A DNA stretch of 64,000 nt from Cryobacterium sp. Y29 (GTDB lineage: Bacteria > Actinomycetota > Actinomycetes > Actinomycetales > Microbacteriaceae), in NCBI RefSeq assembly GCF_002929825.1, contig NZ_PJJN01000032.1, positions 1-64,000 of the forward strand. The letters run 5' to 3'. A model generated the notes under the pieces. The model worked only from the letters and a program-made list of their open reading frames with translations, did not search any database and was not told the DNA's origin. How positions within the stretch are numbered: position 1 is the first letter of the stretch; the number at the start of each line of letters is the position of its first letter. Positions 1-11,008 of this stretch are shown piece by piece. The position numbers and the translations under genes were made by a program.

Positions 1-130
1 ACGGGCCACAACCACGAGGTTTTTGGCATTTGACATTGTGCACGCTGTTGAGTTCTCAAGGATCGGACGCACCCGACTTCAGGCCCTACTGGGCTGTCGC
101 TCCGGGGCAACTTGTCTAACTTACCCACCC
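1..130 (-). promoter_or_regulatory. rRNA operon leader (16S gene lies left of the window)
   Basis: Read on the minus strand, 59-41 gives TTGAGAACTCAACAGCGTG, followed at 34-22 by GTCAAATGCCAAA. This block is typical of the leader just before the 16S gene in Microbacteriaceae and related actinobacteria, where it serves RNA processing and antitermination. No 16S sequence is inside the window, so the operon would start just left of base 1 and run left. The upstream promoters at 362-390 and 243-270 point the same way. The motif is read directly; the identity of the operon is inferred. Confidence 0.72.
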
Positions 131-242
131 GGCCAGTCCCTGTCAAATCAGCCAATCCAGCACTTCCCAGCGCACCAAAGCACACCAAAAACACCCGAAC
201 AACCCGACCCAACCAGCAACACACACCCGATGGAGGCTTACA

Positions 243-270
243 ATCCTAGCCCAACACCAGAGAACTTGAA
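243..270 (-). promoter_or_regulatory. Candidate second rrn promoter P2
   Basis: The minus strand reads TTCAAG (270-265), 16 bases, then TAGGAT (248-243). The -10 is good and the -35 poor. Tandem promoters are usual ahead of rRNA operons, which is the main support. Between this site and the leader motif (about 110-240) I see no gene. The small ORFs across 1-485 look spurious. Confidence 0.35.
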
Positions 271-361
271 ACAAGAACCCAACATTGATCTGACTAGAAG
301 ACGGTCCCACATGAGGCCGAAAAGCACTGCGGCTTTCCGCACCTTTGGGGTACGTATAGAT

Positions 362-390
362 ACATTACGGCCACCACACCCACCCGTCAA
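362..390 (-). promoter_or_regulatory. Probable rrn promoter P1
   Basis: The minus strand reads TTGACG (390-385), exactly 17 bases, then TAATGT (367-362). This is a close match to the -35/-10 pattern of a housekeeping sigma-70-type promoter. It lies upstream of the rRNA leader and points toward it. Transcription would begin near 355. Confidence 0.6.
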
Positions 391-485
391 AACGCCCCCC
401 ACCCGGGCGTGTCGCACCACCAGCATCCGCTGCCCCGAGCGAAAGCCGGCTCGCGCTGGCCGGGCCTCGTCTCTGAGAGTGCTGG

Positions 486-1079
486 TTACAATTCGGGGGC
501 GACGGCCACGAAGAGTTCGCTCACGGAGTTGTAGTACTGGTCGGTTCTGCCGTTGTGCGTCATGCCGATGCGTAGGCAGACCCGCTGCGACGGGCGATTA
601 CTCGGAGTCGTGACGGCAACCACGCGTTCAAGGCCGGTCTTCCAGCCTTCAGCCAGTACAGCGGATGCCGCTTCGGTCGCGTAGCCGTGGCGCCAGGCGT
701 TCGGATGAAAGTGCCAGCCGATCTCGGTGTCCCCCGACGGCTCGAGCGGTGTCACCGCGCTCGACGCCGGGATGGACTTGAGCAGCAGGTTGCCGAAGAT
801 CTCGCCGGTGTCGGCATCCGTTACCGCTCTGATGGCATGAATGGGATGTTCCATGCCCTGCCAGCGCGTGATGACGGCGATCGCCTCGGCGCGAGAGGTC
901 ATGACGCGCGGATGCAACCCAATGTGCTGTTGCACAGACCATAGCGAGTAGAGCCCGAAAACAAAGTCGGTGTCATCCAGGGTCCAGGGGCGCAGCAGCA
1001 GGCGTTCGGTTCGAAGAGTTTCCACGACGACATCTTGCCATCCCCACCTGACGCCCTGCGCAACCGACCCGCCCTCCAC
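486..1079 (-). CDS. GNAT family N-acetyltransferase (RimJ/RimL-like)
   Basis: A 197-residue protein that begins its conserved part with ETLRTERLLLRPW, the usual N-terminal strand of RimJ/RimL-type acetyltransferases. It continues through EIGWHFHPNAWRHGYATEA, the acetyl-CoA-binding motif A region, and the following ERVVAVTTPSNRPSQRVCLRIGM helix. These proteins move an acetyl group from acetyl-CoA to an amine; the substrate cannot be told from sequence. The true start may lie at a GTG near 1025, because the first 18 residues do not look conserved. It is downstream of tyrS in the same direction, with an 88-base gap. Confidence 0.8.
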   Translation of the reverse strand: MEGGSVAQGVRWGWQDVVVETLRTERLLLRPWTLDDTDFVFGLYSLWSVQQHIGLHPRVMTSRAEAIAVITRWQGMEHPIHAIRAVTDADTGEIFGNLLLKSIPASSAVTPLEPSGDTEIGWHFHPNAWRHGYATEAASAVLAEGWKTGLERVVAVTTPSNRPSQRVCLRIGMTHNGRTDQYYNSVSELFVAVAPEL

Positions 1080-1167
1080 ACCGCCGACTACCGCTGCGGG
1101 AGGGATATTCGTGGGGGCTGCGTGTTCAACCGAGCCGGTAGCGGATGACTGCGCCGCCTTAACCGCA

Positions 1168-2469
1168 CTACTCGACGAAAATTCCCGCGAGCGTTTTCTT
1201 GCCGCGACGTAAAACCGCTACTCCCCCGGGAAGCACCGATCCTTCAATGGTCAGGTCGACACTCGTGACCTTCTCGTTGTTCAGGTACACCCCACCCTGT
1301 TGCACGGCCCGTCGGGCGTCACCGATACTCTTCGACAGTTCGGTGTCGACGAGCAGCTGCAGCACCGTGGCGTGCGGCGACGTCGTGGTGTGTGGAAGTT
1401 CGCGCAGGGCGGCCTCGAGGGTATCGGGATCCAGTTCGGCGAGGTCGCCCTGGCCGAACAGTGCCTCGGCGGCATGGATGGCAGCATCCGTTGCTGCGTG
1501 CCCATGCACGAGGCTGGTCACTTCGAGGGCGAGCCGACGCTGCGCTTCACGCCGGAACGGTTCGGTTTCGACGAGCTCGGCGAATCGCTCAATTTCGCGC
1601 CGGGAGAGGAACGTGAAGACCTTGAGCCGAAAGACCACGTCGGCATCGTCGGTGTTGAGCCAGAACTGGTAGAACGCGTAGGGGCTCGTTAGATTAGGGT
1701 CGAGCCACACCGCATTACCCTCGCTCTTGCCGAACTTGGTTCCGTCGCTGTTGGTGATGAGCGGGGTGCCGATGGCGTGCACCGTGCCGCTTTCGGCGCG
1801 ACGGATGAGGTCGGTTCCGCTGGTGAGGTTGCCCCACTGATCACTGCCACCGGTTTGCAGCACACAGCCGTAGCTGCGAAACAGCTCGAGGTAATCCAGG
1901 CCCTGGAGTATCTGATAGCTGAACTCGGTGTAGCTGATTCCCGCGTCGGAATTGAGGCGCGCGCTGACGGCATCCTTCTTCAGCATGGTGCCCACACGGT
2001 AGTACTTGCCGATTTCGCGTAAGAAATCGATGGCGCTCAATGGCGCGGTCCAGTCCAGGTTGTTTACGAGGGTGACGGCGTTGTCGCCCTCCGCACTGAG
2101 AAACCGCGACACCTGTGCCTGCAGGTAACCGACCCATTCTGCGACGGTGTCGGTGGGGGTGAGCGTGCGCTCGGCTGTGGGACGCGGGTCGCCGATGAGG
2201 CCGGTCGAGCCTCCGACCAGGCCCAGCGGGCGGTGCCCCGCCAGTTGCAGGCGCCGCATCAGCAGCAACTGCACCAGATTACCGAGGTGCAGGCTCGCCG
2301 CGGTCGGGTCGAATCCGCAATAGTACGTGATCGGGCCACCATCGAGCAGAGCCTTCAGCTCGGTCGCGTCGGTGGAGACATGCACCAGGCCGCGCCAGTT
2401 GATCTCCTCCCACACCGAGTCGAAGGAGGGATCATTGGTCTGCTGGGCGAGGATGGTGGGGTCTGACAC
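1168..2469 (-). CDS. tyrS: Tyrosyl-tRNA synthetase
   Basis: Charges tRNA-Tyr with tyrosine in the cytoplasm. With the GTG start at 2469 the protein is 433 residues. The class I signatures are clear: HLGN at residues 61-64 (HIGH box) and KFGKS at 245-249 (KMSKS box). GGSDQWGNLTSG near 207-218 is the tyrosine/tRNA-site segment, and an S4-like RNA-binding domain ends the protein (ARRAVQQGGVYLNNEKV). An upstream in-frame ATG at 2517 would add 16 unconserved residues; the GTG start gives the normal VSDPTIL-type N-terminus. It is divergent from the SatD-like gene, with a palindrome in the shared upstream region. Confidence 0.96.
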   Translation of the reverse strand: MSDPTILAQQTNDPSFDSVWEEINWRGLVHVSTDATELKALLDGGPITYYCGFDPTAASLHLGNLVQLLLMRRLQLAGHRPLGLVGGSTGLIGDPRPTAERTLTPTDTVAEWVGYLQAQVSRFLSAEGDNAVTLVNNLDWTAPLSAIDFLREIGKYYRVGTMLKKDAVSARLNSDAGISYTEFSYQILQGLDYLELFRSYGCVLQTGGSDQWGNLTSGTDLIRRAESGTVHAIGTPLITNSDGTKFGKSEGNAVWLDPNLTSPYAFYQFWLNTDDADVVFRLKVFTFLSRREIERFAELVETEPFRREAQRRLALEVTSLVHGHAATDAAIHAAEALFGQGDLAELDPDTLEAALRELPHTTTSPHATVLQLLVDTELSKSIGDARRAVQQGGVYLNNEKVTSVDLTIEGSVLPGGVAVLRRGKKTLAGIFVE

Positions 2470-2539
2470 GCGCTTTAGATTATCAGCCGGGCCAGCTTCC
2501 CGAAGTACCGGCAGCATCCGTTCTTTCGCCGGAGTAATT

Positions 2540-2553
2540 TAGGTTATAACCTA
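2540..2553. promoter_or_regulatory. 14-bp perfect palindrome, candidate operator
   Basis: TAGGTTATAACCTA is perfectly self-complementary. It sits between the divergent tyrS and SatD-like genes, 62 bases before the SatD-like start, and is immediately followed by TATAGT (2552-2557), which could serve as a -10. The position and symmetry suggest a regulator-binding site. The HTH protein encoded next to it is an obvious but untested candidate. Confidence 0.45.
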
Positions 2554-2614
2554 TAGTCAACTGGATTTAGCCTGTGGACTTAACTAGACTGAATGCAGGA
2601 CGGAGCCTGAGACC

Positions 2615-3235
2615 ATGTTTGTCATCACCGCCGACCAGATCGGCAGCCGCAACGATCACGATCGCGCGCGCGAGATGATCGCGCAGCTCGTGGCACAGAG
2701 CCCCGACGCGTTCGGCCTGCCGCCCGACCAGACCGCCGGCGATGAGATTCAGTTACTCCTATCAGCGGCCCGGCCCACGCTCGACGCGATTCTCGCCCTG
2801 CATCGTTCCGGCCATTGGAGCGTCGGGCTCGGTGTTGGAACCGTGCGCGCTCCTCTACCGGCGTCGACCAGACAGGCCACGGGGGGCGCTTTCATCGCGG
2901 CACGAGACGCCGTGCTGCGCGCTAAGAGAACCGAAGCGCACTTTGCTCTCGAGGTCGATCCGACGCATGCCGACTCCCCCGGCATCGAGGCGCTCTTCAC
3001 CATGATCCTGCTGCTGCGTCAACGTCGCACCCGCCAAGGCTGGCAGGCCGGCGACCTGTTCGAACGCGGCCTGGCCCAAACCGATATCGCTGCAGAGCTC
3101 AAAATCACGACCGGTGCCGTGAGCCAACGACTCAAAGCGGCGCAGTACCGGGTTGAACAAGCGGCGCGGCCGGCGTTGGTTAGGCTGCTGGAGCAGCTCG
3201 ATCATCGCCCGAATGAAACGGATAATTTTGCATGA
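2615..3235 (+). CDS. SatD-like HTH protein
   Basis: 206 residues starting MFVITADQIGSRND, the N-terminal pattern of SatD-family proteins in Gram-positive bacteria. The middle has GHWSVGLGVGTVRAPLP followed by an alanine-rich helix. Near residues 152-175, LAQTDIAAELKITTGAVSQRL reads as a helix-turn-helix, so DNA binding is likely. The family is poorly characterised: SatD was named from an acid-stress locus in streptococci, and its biochemical role is unknown to me. It overlaps the following membrane-protein gene by four bases (ATGA), so the two are probably cotranslated. It may bind the upstream palindrome at 2540-2553. Confidence 0.6.
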   Translation: MFVITADQIGSRNDHDRAREMIAQLVAQSPDAFGLPPDQTAGDEIQLLLSAARPTLDAILALHRSGHWSVGLGVGTVRAPLPASTRQATGGAFIAARDAVLRAKRTEAHFALEVDPTHADSPGIEALFTMILLLRQRRTRQGWQAGDLFERGLAQTDIAAELKITTGAVSQRLKAAQYRVEQAARPALVRLLEQLDHRPNETDNFA

Positions 3236-3831
3236 CCTTCACCATCCTTACATTTCTCCACTGGGTCGCCCTACTCCTGGTCACGCTCGCCTCGCTCACC
3301 TGCGCCGCGATCGCCTTCAAACTGCACCGGCAGCTCTTCACGATCTGGGCCATGGCCGGTCTCGTCGTTGCCCTCGTGCTCGCCGCGGTGCCCGTTGGCA
3401 CCGGCCCGAGCGCCTTCGGTATCGTGATCGGCATGCTCGCCCTCGCCCTCGCCGTGATCGGGGGCGGCCCGATCGCTGTGCTGGCGCTTGATCTCGCCAC
3501 CAACAACTCGGTACCGCCGGGCCAGCATGGCGGAATCATGGTGCTGAACGCCGGGAAACCGGCCCCGACCATGGCGGGGGTCAGCGACCCGGAAACGCAC
3601 GAGGTGCTGCGCGGCGGGGTGACCATCGGTATCCTGGAACGCCTCGCCGTGGCCGGCGCCATCCTGGCCGGTTTTCCCGAAGCGATCGCCGTGGTCGTCG
3701 CTATCAAGGGCGTTGGCCGCTTCACGGAGCTGGCCGCGGCCGAATCGCGCGAGCGGTTCATCATCGGCACCCTGTCGAGCCTCACCTGGGCGTGCGCGTG
3801 CGCCGCCCTCGTGCCGATGGCCCTCGCTTAG
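3232..3831 (+). CDS. Membrane protein of unknown function, paired with SatD-like gene
   Basis: 199 residues with four to five hydrophobic segments: roughly 5-27, 35-55, 60-85, 130-155 and the C-terminus. The loop after the third segment is soluble and carries no motif I know. The stretch GRFTELAAAESRERFIIGTL near residue 162 resembles a conserved part of small membrane proteins (DUF3307-like) found next to satD in other Gram-positives; that resemblance is from memory only. Its start codon overlaps the stop of the SatD-like gene. Function is unknown. Confidence 0.6.
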   Translation: MTFTILTFLHWVALLLVTLASLTCAAIAFKLHRQLFTIWAMAGLVVALVLAAVPVGTGPSAFGIVIGMLALALAVIGGGPIAVLALDLATNNSVPPGQHGGIMVLNAGKPAPTMAGVSDPETHEVLRGGVTIGILERLAVAGAILAGFPEAIAVVVAIKGVGRFTELAAAESRERFIIGTLSSLTWACACAALVPMALA

Positions 3832-3885
3832 CGTGCCGGTTTAGTACCTCACAGGCATAGCGGCGCGCCGCCGATACGGCCGGCT

Positions 3886-5331
<1,446 letters not shown>

Positions 5332-6531
5332 CTACTTGCTGGTCGCGTCGCGGCGGGCCGCGATCTTGCTCGGCAACGACCACAGCTCGATGAATCCCTT
5401 GGCCATGGACTGGTCGAAGGAGTCGCCGGTGTCGTAGGTGGCGAGATTGAAGTCGTACAGGCTCGTCGTGCTGGAACGACCGGTGACGACGGCGGTGCCG
5501 GCGTGCATCTTCAAGCGGATGTCGCCCGTCACGTGCTTCTGAGTGTCCTCGATGAACACGTCGAGGCTCTTCTTCAGACCCGAGAACCAGAGACCGTCGT
5601 AGACGAGCTCGGCCCACTTGCTCTCGACGCCGCGCTTGTAGCGGGCGACGTCACGTTCCACGGTCATGTTCTCGAGTTCTTCGTGCGCAGCAATCAGTGC
5701 GATGCCGGCCGGAGCCTCATAGATCTCGCGGCTCTTAATGCCGACCAGGCGGTCCTCGACGATGTCGATGCGGCCGACCCCCTGGTCACCAGCGAGACGG
5801 TTCATCAGCTGAATCATCTGCAGCGGGGTGACCTTCTTGCCATCGATAGCGACGGGGACCCCCTGCTCGAAGGAGATGACAACCTCGGTGGGGGCGCGAG
5901 TGACCGACGGGTCTTGGGTGTAGGTGTAAAGGTCTTCGATCGGCGCGTTCCACGGGTCTTCGAGGAATCCGGTCTCGACGGCGCGACCCCAGACGTTCTG
6001 GTCCACCGAGTACGGACTCTTCTTGGACTGCATGATGGGTAGGTCGTGCTTGGCGGCGTACTCGATGGCTTTGTCGCGGGTCAGCGCGAAGTCCCGCACC
6101 GGGGCGAGTGACGTCAGGTCGGGGGCGAGGGCCGCGACGGCCGCTTCGAACCGAACCTGGTCGTTGCCCTTACCGGTGCATCCGTGGGCGACGCTGTCGG
6201 CGCCGAGCTCCTTGGCGGTGGAGGCCAGGTACTTGGCGATCAGCGGTCGGCTGATGGCCGAAACGAGCGGGTAGCGCTTCTGATACAGGGCGTTCGCCTT
6301 GAGCGTCGGCACGATGTAGTCGTTGGCGAACTCGTCTTTCGCATCGATGACGATGGATTCGACTGCGCCGCAGTCCAGGGCGCGCTGACGGATCACGTCC
6401 ATGTCTTCGCCCTCCTGACCGACGTCGACGGCGAGGGCTACGACCTCTTTACCGGTGGCATCCTTGAGCCAGCCGATGCCGACCGAGGTATCCAGTCCGC
6501 CCGAGTATGCGAGTACAACGCGTTCCGCCAT
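5332..6531 (-). CDS. argG: Argininosuccinate synthase
   Basis: Joins citrulline and aspartate with ATP to give argininosuccinate. 399 residues. AYSGGLDTS at residues 8-16 is the ATP-pyrophosphatase loop of the family. [13 protein letters not shown] in the first half and [14 protein letters not shown] in the middle are conserved substrate-site segments. The start ATG is preceded by AGGGAGAACC, a good ribosome site. It lies 171 bases downstream of argF. That gap lacks argR and contains strong palindromes, so argGH may have its own promoter there. Confidence 0.97.
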   Translation of the reverse strand: MAERVVLAYSGGLDTSVGIGWLKDATGKEVVALAVDVGQEGEDMDVIRQRALDCGAVESIVIDAKDEFANDYIVPTLKANALYQKRYPLVSAISRPLIAKYLASTAKELGADSVAHGCTGKGNDQVRFEAAVAALAPDLTSLAPVRDFALTRDKAIEYAAKHDLPIMQSKKSPYSVDQNVWGRAVETGFLEDPWNAPIEDLYTYTQDPSVTRAPTEVVISFEQGVPVAIDGKKVTPLQMIQLMNRLAGDQGVGRIDIVEDRLVGIKSREIYEAPAGIALIAAHEELENMTVERDVARYKRGVESKWAELVYDGLWFSGLKKSLDVFIEDTQKHVTGDIRLKMHAGTAVVTGRSSTTSLYDFNLATYDTGDSFDQSMAKGFIELWSLPSKIAARRDATSK

Positions 6532-6610
6532 GGTTCTCCCTAAATCTTGATCTGTCTAAAGTTTACGTTGTGGGCGCCGGTCGCCCGCCCGCCTGCCCTC
6601 CCGGCACTGC

Positions 6611-6682
6611 GGACGGGGCCCGGGCCCCGTCCGTGGGCCCAGTTTATAAACTGGGCCCCGGGCCCGGGCCCAGGCCCCGTCC
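6611..6682. repeat. Stacked GC-rich palindromes between argF and argG
   Basis: Three perfect palindromes lie end to end. 6611-6632 has arms GGACGGGGCCC. 6635-6658 has arms GGGCCCAGTTTA with TTTATAAA at its centre. 6660-6671 is GGGCCCGGGCCC. The outer GGACGGGGCC (6611-6620) also pairs with GGCCCCGTCC (6673-6682), so one large nested hairpin or cruciform is possible. It begins about 20 bases downstream of argF. There is no clear T-run for a standard terminator. Possible roles are attenuation, mRNA protection or protein binding. Confidence 0.85.
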
Positions 6683-6702
6683 GGAAGGCGAGTGCCAGAC
6701 GG

Positions 6703-7632
6703 TCAGGCCGCGTTTTGCGCGAGCAGCCAGACCAGCAGGGCTTTCTGGGCGTGCAGGCGGTTCTCGGCCTCGTCCCAGATGATGCTCTGCGGCCCGTCGA
6801 TGACGTCGGCGGTCACCTCGTAGCCGCGGTCGGCCGGCAGGCAGTGCATGAAGTGGGCGCCCGGCTTCGCCAGGCCCATCAGAGTTGCGTCGACCCGGTA
6901 CTGACCGAGGTCGCCGAGCCGGGTGGCCTTCTCGTCTTCCTTGCCCATCGACACCCAGGTGTCGGTGATGACCACGTCGACGCCGGTGACGGCTTCGCGC
7001 GGGTCGGTGAACAAAGCGACCGAGCCGCCGGTGCGGGCGGCGATGGCCGTCGCATCCGCTACCACCTGGTTGGTCGGGGTGTAGCCCGCCGGTGACGCGA
7101 TGCGCACGTGCATGCCGGCGGTCGCTCCCGCGAGTAAATAGGACTGCCCCATGTTGCAGGCACCGTCACCGAGAAAGGCGAGAGTCTGGCCGGCGAGGTC
7201 GCCGCGGTGTTCGCGGATGGTGAGCAGGTCGGCGAGCAGCTGGCAGGGGTGAAAGTCATCGCTGAGCGCGTTGATCACGGGCACAGTCGTGCCGAGCGCC
7301 ATTTCCTCGAGTCCGGCCTGGCCGTAGGTGCGCCAGACGATCGCGGCGACCTGACGTTCGAGCACGCGGGCCGTGTCAGAGGCGGTCTCCTTGCCACCGA
7401 GCTGACTGTTCGCGGTGCTGATGATGAGGGGGCTGCCGCCGAGGTCGGCGATACCGACCGCGAAGGACACTCGGGTGCGGGTCGAGGACTTGTCGAAAAT
7501 GACCGCGACGGTCTGCGGGCCGGCGAGCGGGCGCACCGCAAATCGGTCTCGCTTCAACTCCAGGGCCAGATCGAGAATCTCGGCCTGTTCGGCCGGGGAG
7601 ATGTCGTCGTCGCGCAGGAAATGGCGGGTCAC
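6703..7632 (-). CDS. argF: Ornithine carbamoyltransferase
   Basis: Makes citrulline from ornithine and carbamoyl phosphate. 309 residues. The carbamoyl-phosphate loop STRTR is at 50-54 and the HCLP motif, with the catalytic cysteine, at 263-266. The ornithine-side loop appears as [11 protein letters not shown]. The gene follows argD after 102 bases with no evident signal and is followed by the palindrome stack. The single catalytic-type OTC fits an anabolic role in this cluster. Confidence 0.97.
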   Translation of the reverse strand: MTRHFLRDDDISPAEQAEILDLALELKRDRFAVRPLAGPQTVAVIFDKSSTRTRVSFAVGIADLGGSPLIISTANSQLGGKETASDTARVLERQVAAIVWRTYGQAGLEEMALGTTVPVINALSDDFHPCQLLADLLTIREHRGDLAGQTLAFLGDGACNMGQSYLLAGATAGMHVRIASPAGYTPTNQVVADATAIAARTGGSVALFTDPREAVTGVDVVITDTWVSMGKEDEKATRLGDLGQYRVDATLMGLAKPGAHFMHCLPADRGYEVTADVIDGPQSIIWDEAENRLHAQKALLVWLLAQNAA

Positions 7633-7734
7633 GGTGTCACTTTCGGTTGTTAAGTAGCAGGTGAGCGGATGCCGCTCCCCTGGTTGGTAGTCCCGCGCCG
7701 GTGCGAAACCCGCGCAAAGTGGGATTCGTCCAGC

Positions 7735-8916
7735 CTAGAGGCTGGCCAGTGCTCGCCCGAACCGTTCCTGGAAGTCGGCCAGTTCGGCGTCCCCCACGAT
7801 CAGGGGTGGGGCGATACGAATGCTGGTCTCGTTGGCGGCGTTGACGATGAGGCCCTGGGCGAGCGCGGCCGCGCCGAGCTTCAAGGCGACCGGTTCGGTC
7901 AGGCCGACGCCGAGCAGCAGGCCGCGCCCGCGCACCTCGTCGATCAGCGGCGAGTGGAAGCCGAGAATGATCTCGCGCAGCTGCTGGCCCCTCACAGCGG
8001 CGTTGGCGGCCAGGCCATCGCGTTCGATCACGCCGAGCACGGCGTTGGCGGTCGCGGTGACGAGCGGGTTGCCGGCGAAGGTCGAGCCGTGCTGGCCGCG
8101 ACGGAACAGCTCGGAGGCCCAGCCGAAGGTGACGAGAGCGCCAATGGGGACACCGCCACCCATCCCTTTGGCGATGGTGACGGCATCCGGCAGTATTTCA
8201 GCGTGGTTATAGGCGAACCAGGCGCCGGTGCGGGCGATACCGGTCTGGATCTCGTCGAGGATCAGGAGGACGCCGTGCTCGGTGCACAGCTCACGGGCAC
8301 GCTTGAGGAACCCCTCCGGCAGGTCGATGACGCCCGCCTCACCTTTGACCGGTTCGAGGAACAGGGCGGCGACGGTGTTGTCGATGGTGGCTTCGAGGGC
8401 CTTGATCGTGCTGTCAATGTGTTCGACTCCGCCGGGCACGGGCTCGAACGCCTCGCGCATGTTCGGCTTGCCCGACAGGGCGAGCGCGCCCATGGTGCGC
8501 CCGTGGAAGGAGTCGTGCAGCGCGATGATGCGGCTGCGGTGTCCTTGGTTGTTGAGCCTGGCCAGTTTGAACGCTGCCTCGTTGGCCTCGGCACCGGAAT
8601 TGCAGAAGTAGACGCGGCCCGTTTCACCGGCGCCGGTGATGCGTTTGAGGCGTTCGGCCAGTTCAATCTGCGGCGGCGTGGCGAAATAGTTGGAGACGTG
8701 ACTGATCGTGCCGATCTGCTTGGTGACGGCAGCAACGACCTCAGGGTGTGCGTGACCGAGCGAATTCACCGCGATGCCGGCGAGAAAGTCGAGGTACTGC
8801 GTGCCCTTCTCGTCCCAGACGTAGCAGCCCTCACCGCGCACGAGCATGGCCAGTGGCGGGCTGAACGTGCGCATCATCGAATCGGCGAACCGATTCTGCC
8901 AAGAGTCTTCAATCAT
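7735..8916 (-). CDS. argD: Acetylornithine aminotransferase
   Basis: A PLP enzyme that transaminates N-acetylglutamate semialdehyde to N-acetylornithine; in many bacteria it also acts as succinyldiaminopimelate aminotransferase in lysine synthesis. 393 residues. [17 protein letters not shown] (104-120) is the phosphate-binding and substrate region, DEIQTG is at 221-226, and the PLP lysine is K250 in [13 protein letters not shown]. The start overlaps the argB stop by four bases, which indicates translational coupling within the operon. Confidence 0.96.
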   Translation of the reverse strand: MIEDSWQNRFADSMMRTFSPPLAMLVRGEGCYVWDEKGTQYLDFLAGIAVNSLGHAHPEVVAAVTKQIGTISHVSNYFATPPQIELAERLKRITGAGETGRVYFCNSGAEANEAAFKLARLNNQGHRSRIIALHDSFHGRTMGALALSGKPNMREAFEPVPGGVEHIDSTIKALEATIDNTVAALFLEPVKGEAGVIDLPEGFLKRARELCTEHGVLLILDEIQTGIARTGAWFAYNHAEILPDAVTIAKGMGGGVPIGALVTFGWASELFRRGQHGSTFAGNPLVTATANAVLGVIERDGLAANAAVRGQQLREIILGFHSPLIDEVRGRGLLLGVGLTEPVALKLGAAALAQGLIVNAANETSIRIAPPLIVGDAELADFQERFGRALASL

Positions 8917-9824
8917 GCCGGTACTACCTCCGTGCCGATGCCGCTTCCAGTGAAAATTTCGAGCAGGATCGAGTGCGGTACTCGCCCGTCGATGATCGCG
9001 GCTTTGGCGACGCCGCCGTCGACGGCATCAAGGCAGGCCGTCATCTTGGGAATCATCCCCGATTCCAGGTCGGGCAGCAGACCGCGTAATTCGACCACGT
9101 CGATGATCGACACGAGCGAATCCCGGTTGGGCCAGTCGCGGTAGAGTCCGGCGACGTCGGTGAGAATCACGAGCTTGGCCGCGCCGAGCGCGATCGCGAG
9201 TGCGGCAGCAGCAGCGTCGGCGTTGACGTTGAGGGACTGGCCCGGAACATCCATATTGGGAGCGATCGACGAGACCACCGGGATGCGGCCGGCCGCGAGC
9301 TGGGCGAGTACTGCTTCGGGGTCGACGCCGATGACATCGCCGACGAGCCCGAGATCGACCTCCTCGCCGTCGATGACCACGCCGCGCCGGCGCCCGCGGA
9401 ACAGGCCGGCGTCTTCACCGGAGAGTCCGGCGGCGAGCGGACCGTGCTGGTTGATGTGACTGACCAGGTCGCGATTGATCTGGCCGGTGAGCACCATGCG
9501 CACCACGTCCATCGCTTCGGGCGTGGTCACCCGGTAGCCCCCGCGAAACTCGCTCTCGATGCCGAGGCGCGCCAGCATGGCCGAGATCTGCGGCCCGCCG
9601 CCGTGCACGACGACCGGTCGGATGCCCGCGTATCGCAGGTAGACCATGTCTTCGGCGAAGGAGCGCTGCAGCTCTTCGCTCACCATGGCGTTGCCGCCGA
9701 ACTTCACGACGATGATCTGGTCGTGAAAGCGTTTGAGCCACGGCAGCGCTTCGATCAGCGTTGCCGCCTTAACGGATGCTTCGGCCTGGCTGGTCTCGGC
9801 GTTAGTTCTCGGTGTTTCGGTCAT
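8913..9824 (-). CDS. argB: Acetylglutamate kinase
   Basis: Phosphorylates N-acetylglutamate, usually the arginine-inhibited control point. I place the start at the ATG at 9824, which gives 303 residues beginning [10 protein letters not shown] and lies two bases after the argJ stop; an in-frame start at 9884 would reach 58 bases into argJ. KFGGNAM at 41-47 is the nucleotide-binding lysine/glycine loop and [10 protein letters not shown] the following glycine loop. The N-terminal extension before the kinase core is the type seen in arginine-sensitive enzymes, so feedback inhibition is likely (inference). Confidence 0.95.
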   Translation of the reverse strand: MTETPRTNAETSQAEASVKAATLIEALPWLKRFHDQIIVVKFGGNAMVSEELQRSFAEDMVYLRYAGIRPVVVHGGGPQISAMLARLGIESEFRGGYRVTTPEAMDVVRMVLTGQINRDLVSHINQHGPLAAGLSGEDAGLFRGRRRGVVIDGEEVDLGLVGDVIGVDPEAVLAQLAAGRIPVVSSIAPNMDVPGQSLNVNADAAAAALAIALGAAKLVILTDVAGLYRDWPNRDSLVSIIDVVELRGLLPDLESGMIPKMTACLDAVDGGVAKAAIIDGRVPHSILLEIFTGSGIGTEVVPA

Positions 9825-9826
9825 GA

Positions 9827-11008
9827 TCAGCTGGAGTACGCGCTGTTCTCTTCGACATAGTCGTGGGTGAGGTCGTTGGTCCACAGGGTGGCCGTTGCAT
9901 TACCGGCATGCAGGTCGATGAGCACCGTCACGCTGCGGCCCGACAGGTTGACGAGCTCGCGCGGCTGGTCAGGCTCGCCCGCGGTACACACCTGAACGCC
10001 ATTGATGGCGACGTCGATGCTATACGGGTCGAAGGCTGCGCTTTCGACCGGTACCGTTCCGACGGCGGCGAGCACGCGGCCCCAGTTCGGGTCGTTGCCG
10101 AAGATGGCCGACTTGAACAGGTTGCTGCGCGAGACAGCACGAGCCACGGTCACCGCTTCGTCGTCGGAGACCGCGTTGGTGACGGTGATCGCCACGTCGT
10201 GCGCAGCGCCCTCGGCGTCTCCTTGTAACTGTAAAACCAGGTCGCGGCAGATTTCGACGAGGGCGATGTTGAATTCGGATTTGTCGGCAGCGACGCCGCT
10301 CGCCCCGGAACAGAGCAGGCTCACGGTGTCGTTGGTCGACATGCAGCCGTCGGAGTCGAGGCGGTCAAAGGTGACCCGGGTCGCCGCGCGAAGCGCCGTG
10401 TCGAGGTCGGCCGAGTCGAGCACGGCGTCGGTCGTGATGACCACGAGCATCGTGGCCAGTCCCGGAGCGAGCATGCCGGCGCCCTTGGCCATGGCGCCAA
10501 TGCTCCAACCGGCGGGAGAGGTGTGCAGAGCCTCTTTCGGACGGGTGTCGGTAGTCATGATCGCCTGTGCGGCCAGGAGGCCGGCGGCTGGGGTGGTTGC
10601 GGCATCCGTCTTGATGTGGAGGGTGGCGTCCCAGACTCCCGCGATGACGAGGTCGAGGTCGAGTTGTTCACCGATCAGGCCGGTGGAGCAGACCAAAACG
10701 TCGCCGGAAGAGATGTCGAGGCGGGTCGCGACGGCTTCGGCGGTGGCATGGGTGGTCTGGAATCCGATGCTGCCGGTGTAGCAGTTGGCGCCCCCGGAGT
10801 TGAGCACGATGGCGCTGACGCGGCCGTCGCTCATGACCTGGGTGCTCCAGATGACGGGGTTGGCCTGGCAGCGGTTGCTCGTGAAGACGGTGGCGGCGTT
10901 CTGCAGTGGGCCGAGGTTGTGTACGAGGGCGAGGTCGAGCCCGCCGGACTTTTTCAGGCCGGCCGTGACGCCGGCAGCAGCGAAACCGGCGGGATGGGTG
11001 ACACTCAC
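9827..11008 (-). CDS. argJ: Bifunctional ornithine acetyltransferase / N-acetylglutamate synthase
   Basis: Recycles the acetyl group from acetylornithine to glutamate, giving a cyclic arginine pathway. 393 residues. Self-cleavage normally occurs between alanine and threonine in a KGxGMxxPxxATML motif. Here [14 protein letters not shown] puts the cut between A185 and T186, leaving T186 as the nucleophile. [10 protein letters not shown] at 70-79 and TTDTRPKEA at 152-160 are other conserved blocks. The start overlaps the end of argC by four bases. Whether it is mono- or bifunctional cannot be decided from sequence alone. Confidence 0.96.
   Translation of the reverse strand: MSVTHPAGFAAAGVTAGLKKSGGLDLALVHNLGPLQNAATVFTSNRCQANPVIWSTQVMSDGRVSAIVLNSGGANCYTGSIGFQTTHATAEAVATRLDISSGDVLVCSTGLIGEQLDLDLVIAGVWDATLHIKTDAATTPAAGLLAAQAIMTTDTRPKEALHTSPAGWSIGAMAKGAGMLAPGLATMLVVITTDAVLDSADLDTALRAATRVTFDRLDSDGCMSTNDTVSLLCSGASGVAADKSEFNIALVEICRDLVLQLQGDAEGAAHDVAITVTNAVSDDEAVTVARAVSRSNLFKSAIFGNDPNWGRVLAAVGTVPVESAAFDPYSIDVAINGVQVCTAGEPDQPRELVNLSGRSVTVLIDLHAGNATATLWTNDLTHDYVEENSAYSS

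Noticed and set aside
238..613. Small ORFs in the first 600 bases
   Set aside because: They cover the rRNA promoter/leader region or run antisense to the GNAT gene and show no conserved motif.
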